NCBI GenBank assembly: GCA_002869185.1
Contig: PKTN01000004.1
Coordinates: 310,001-374,000 of the forward strand
Direction of reading: 5' to 3'
Source of the DNA: Denitrovibrio sp.
Lineage (GTDB): Bacteria; Chrysiogenota; Deferribacteres; Deferribacterales; Geovibrionaceae
DNA length: 64,000 nucleotides
The notes under the pieces were generated by a model, which saw nothing but the letters and a program-made list of their open reading frames with translations, had not been told where the DNA came from and did no database searches. The number at the start of each line of letters is the position of its first letter. Within the stretch, counting starts at the first letter, position 1. Both the position numbers and the translations under genes were made by a program. This document shows positions 63,415-64,000 of the stretch, piece by piece.

Positions 63415-64000
63415 TCAGGAGCCTTTGATGTTGATAGGTAGGCGAATAATGAATTTTGCACCAACGCTAGTGTTCATTGCAGTTAAAATCCCTTTGAAAT
63501 AATCTTCAATGATAACCTTTGACATATAGAGACCTATACCTGTCCCTTGGGATTTATGTTTGGTAGTGAAATATGGGTCGAAAATTTTTGATATTGGATC
63601 AACTTTTATCCCACCAGCATTATCTTCAACTGCTATAGATATATGATGTTTTTCCAATTCTACACTAACCTTTATTATACCCTGATTCCTTGTCCCTTCG
63701 AAAAGATCGAGTGGGTTTTGTATGAGGTTCATTATCACTTGTTTGAGCTTAGAGCTACTCCCTTTTACATTAAGAGTATCGATACATTTAGGCTTTGATT
63801 GCTTATCTAAGAAATCAAATGTACTTTCACCGCACTTACAGTTCATTTGGAGTTCAACGTGATTTTTCTTAAGTCTAGCATCGAGAAGAGACAAAGTAGA
63901 CATTAGTGACTCAATGATATTGAAACAGCCGTCAGTACTGTTATCTCTAAAGAAACTTAAAAAATCATCTATTGTGTCGGACATGTATGAAACAGTCTTA
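63415..64000 (-). CDS. Sensor histidine kinase, HWRQPL-type, C-terminal part (5' end outside window)
   Basis: The frame continues to the right edge (codons K-T-V-S-Y before MSDTIDDFLSFF), so the methionine at 63984 is not the start. The visible 194 residues cover the end of the dimerisation helices, with the SYMSDTIDDF pattern also seen in the other HWRQPL kinases of the window. They also cover the ATPase domain (VIMNLIQNPLDLFEG, DNAGGIKVDP, SQGTGIGLYMSK). An insert with NCKCGES and a further cysteine lies between the first strands of the ATPase domain. The sensor region and phospho-acceptor histidine lie beyond the window. Confidence 0.88.
   Translation of the reverse strand, partial: KTVSYMSDTIDDFLSFFRDNSTDGCFNIIESLMSTLSLLDARLKKNHVELQMNCKCGESTFDFLDKQSKPKCIDTLNVKGSSSKLKQVIMNLIQNPLDLFEGTRNQGIIKVSVELEKHHISIAVEDNAGGIKVDPISKIFDPYFTTKHKSQGTGIGLYMSKVIIEDYFKGILTAMNTSVGAKFIIRLPINIKGS

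Noticed and set aside
1-64000. CRISPR arrays, insertion sequences, prophage genes, rRNA
   Set aside because: No regularly spaced repeats, transposase or phage-type proteins were seen, and no rRNA sequence was recognised.

Overview
The window is a low-GC chromosomal stretch (AT-rich third positions, frequent TTG starts) from a Gram-negative, probably anaerobic bacterium. Several sensor kinases carry the H-Q-W-R-Q-P-L phospho-acceptor signature, which is known mainly from Campylobacterota and Deferribacterota. Together with a TolC/RND efflux pump, Cache-type sensors, c-di-GMP enzymes and selenium/molybdenum hydroxylase genes, this suggests a Deferribacterota-like organism. That assignment is an inference; there is no rRNA or other marker in the window.

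Layout. 1-11.5 kb: end of a HEAT-repeat gene, tRNA-Arg(ACG), a receiver-only regulator, a small secreted protein, an HWRQPL kinase, a STAS protein, a leftward operon HD-GYP / 7TM-PAS kinase / NarL-type regulator, a sterol-desaturase-type hydroxylase and a Cache-GGDEF protein. 11.5-19.4 kb: a methyltransferase, then a tetR-tolC-mfp-rnd efflux operon. In that operon the TolC protein has an extra N-terminal binding-protein-like half, and the tetR promoter has a perfect palindrome as its spacer and appears leaderless. 19.4-21.5 kb: solute-binding protein plus HWRQPL kinase pair.

21.7-49.2 kb: a purine-salvage and purine-breakdown island. Sixteen leftward genes (43825 to 21667) resemble the E. coli xdh-yge-yqe-ygf-ssnA-hyuA group now linked to anaerobic purine and urate degradation: ygeY, carbamate kinase, ygeW, a selenium-dependent-type xanthine dehydrogenase, ssnA, hyuA, ygfK, xdhABC, two deaminases of different folds and a nucleoside-type BMP/ABC transporter. 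Divergent from it run a YheO-like regulator and two fold-type II PLP enzymes. Beyond them are yqeB and an xdhC-family maturation gene. The expected flow is uptake of purine or nucleoside, deamination, hydroxylation, ring opening, then carbamoyl transfer giving carbamoyl phosphate and ATP. The usual diaminopropionate ammonia-lyase ygeX is absent, and the two PLP genes sit where it would be expected. The molybdenum hydroxylase at 37815-40364 is interrupted by exactly one in-frame UGA, with both halves intact, so it is a candidate selenocysteine protein.

49.3-64 kb: a c-haem-motif sensor kinase with a PAS-GGDEF partner, a nucleoside deoxyribosyltransferase-like protein, another HWRQPL kinase and a three-gene CDP-alcohol head-group cluster. 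Then come a large protein that joins a periplasmic binding domain, a Cys-loop-receptor-like beta-sandwich and an MscS pore, a periplasmic caspase-like protein, and the truncated end of a further HWRQPL kinase at the right edge.

The two most notable objects are the UGA-interrupted molybdenum hydroxylase and the binding-protein/pLGIC-like/MscS fusion.
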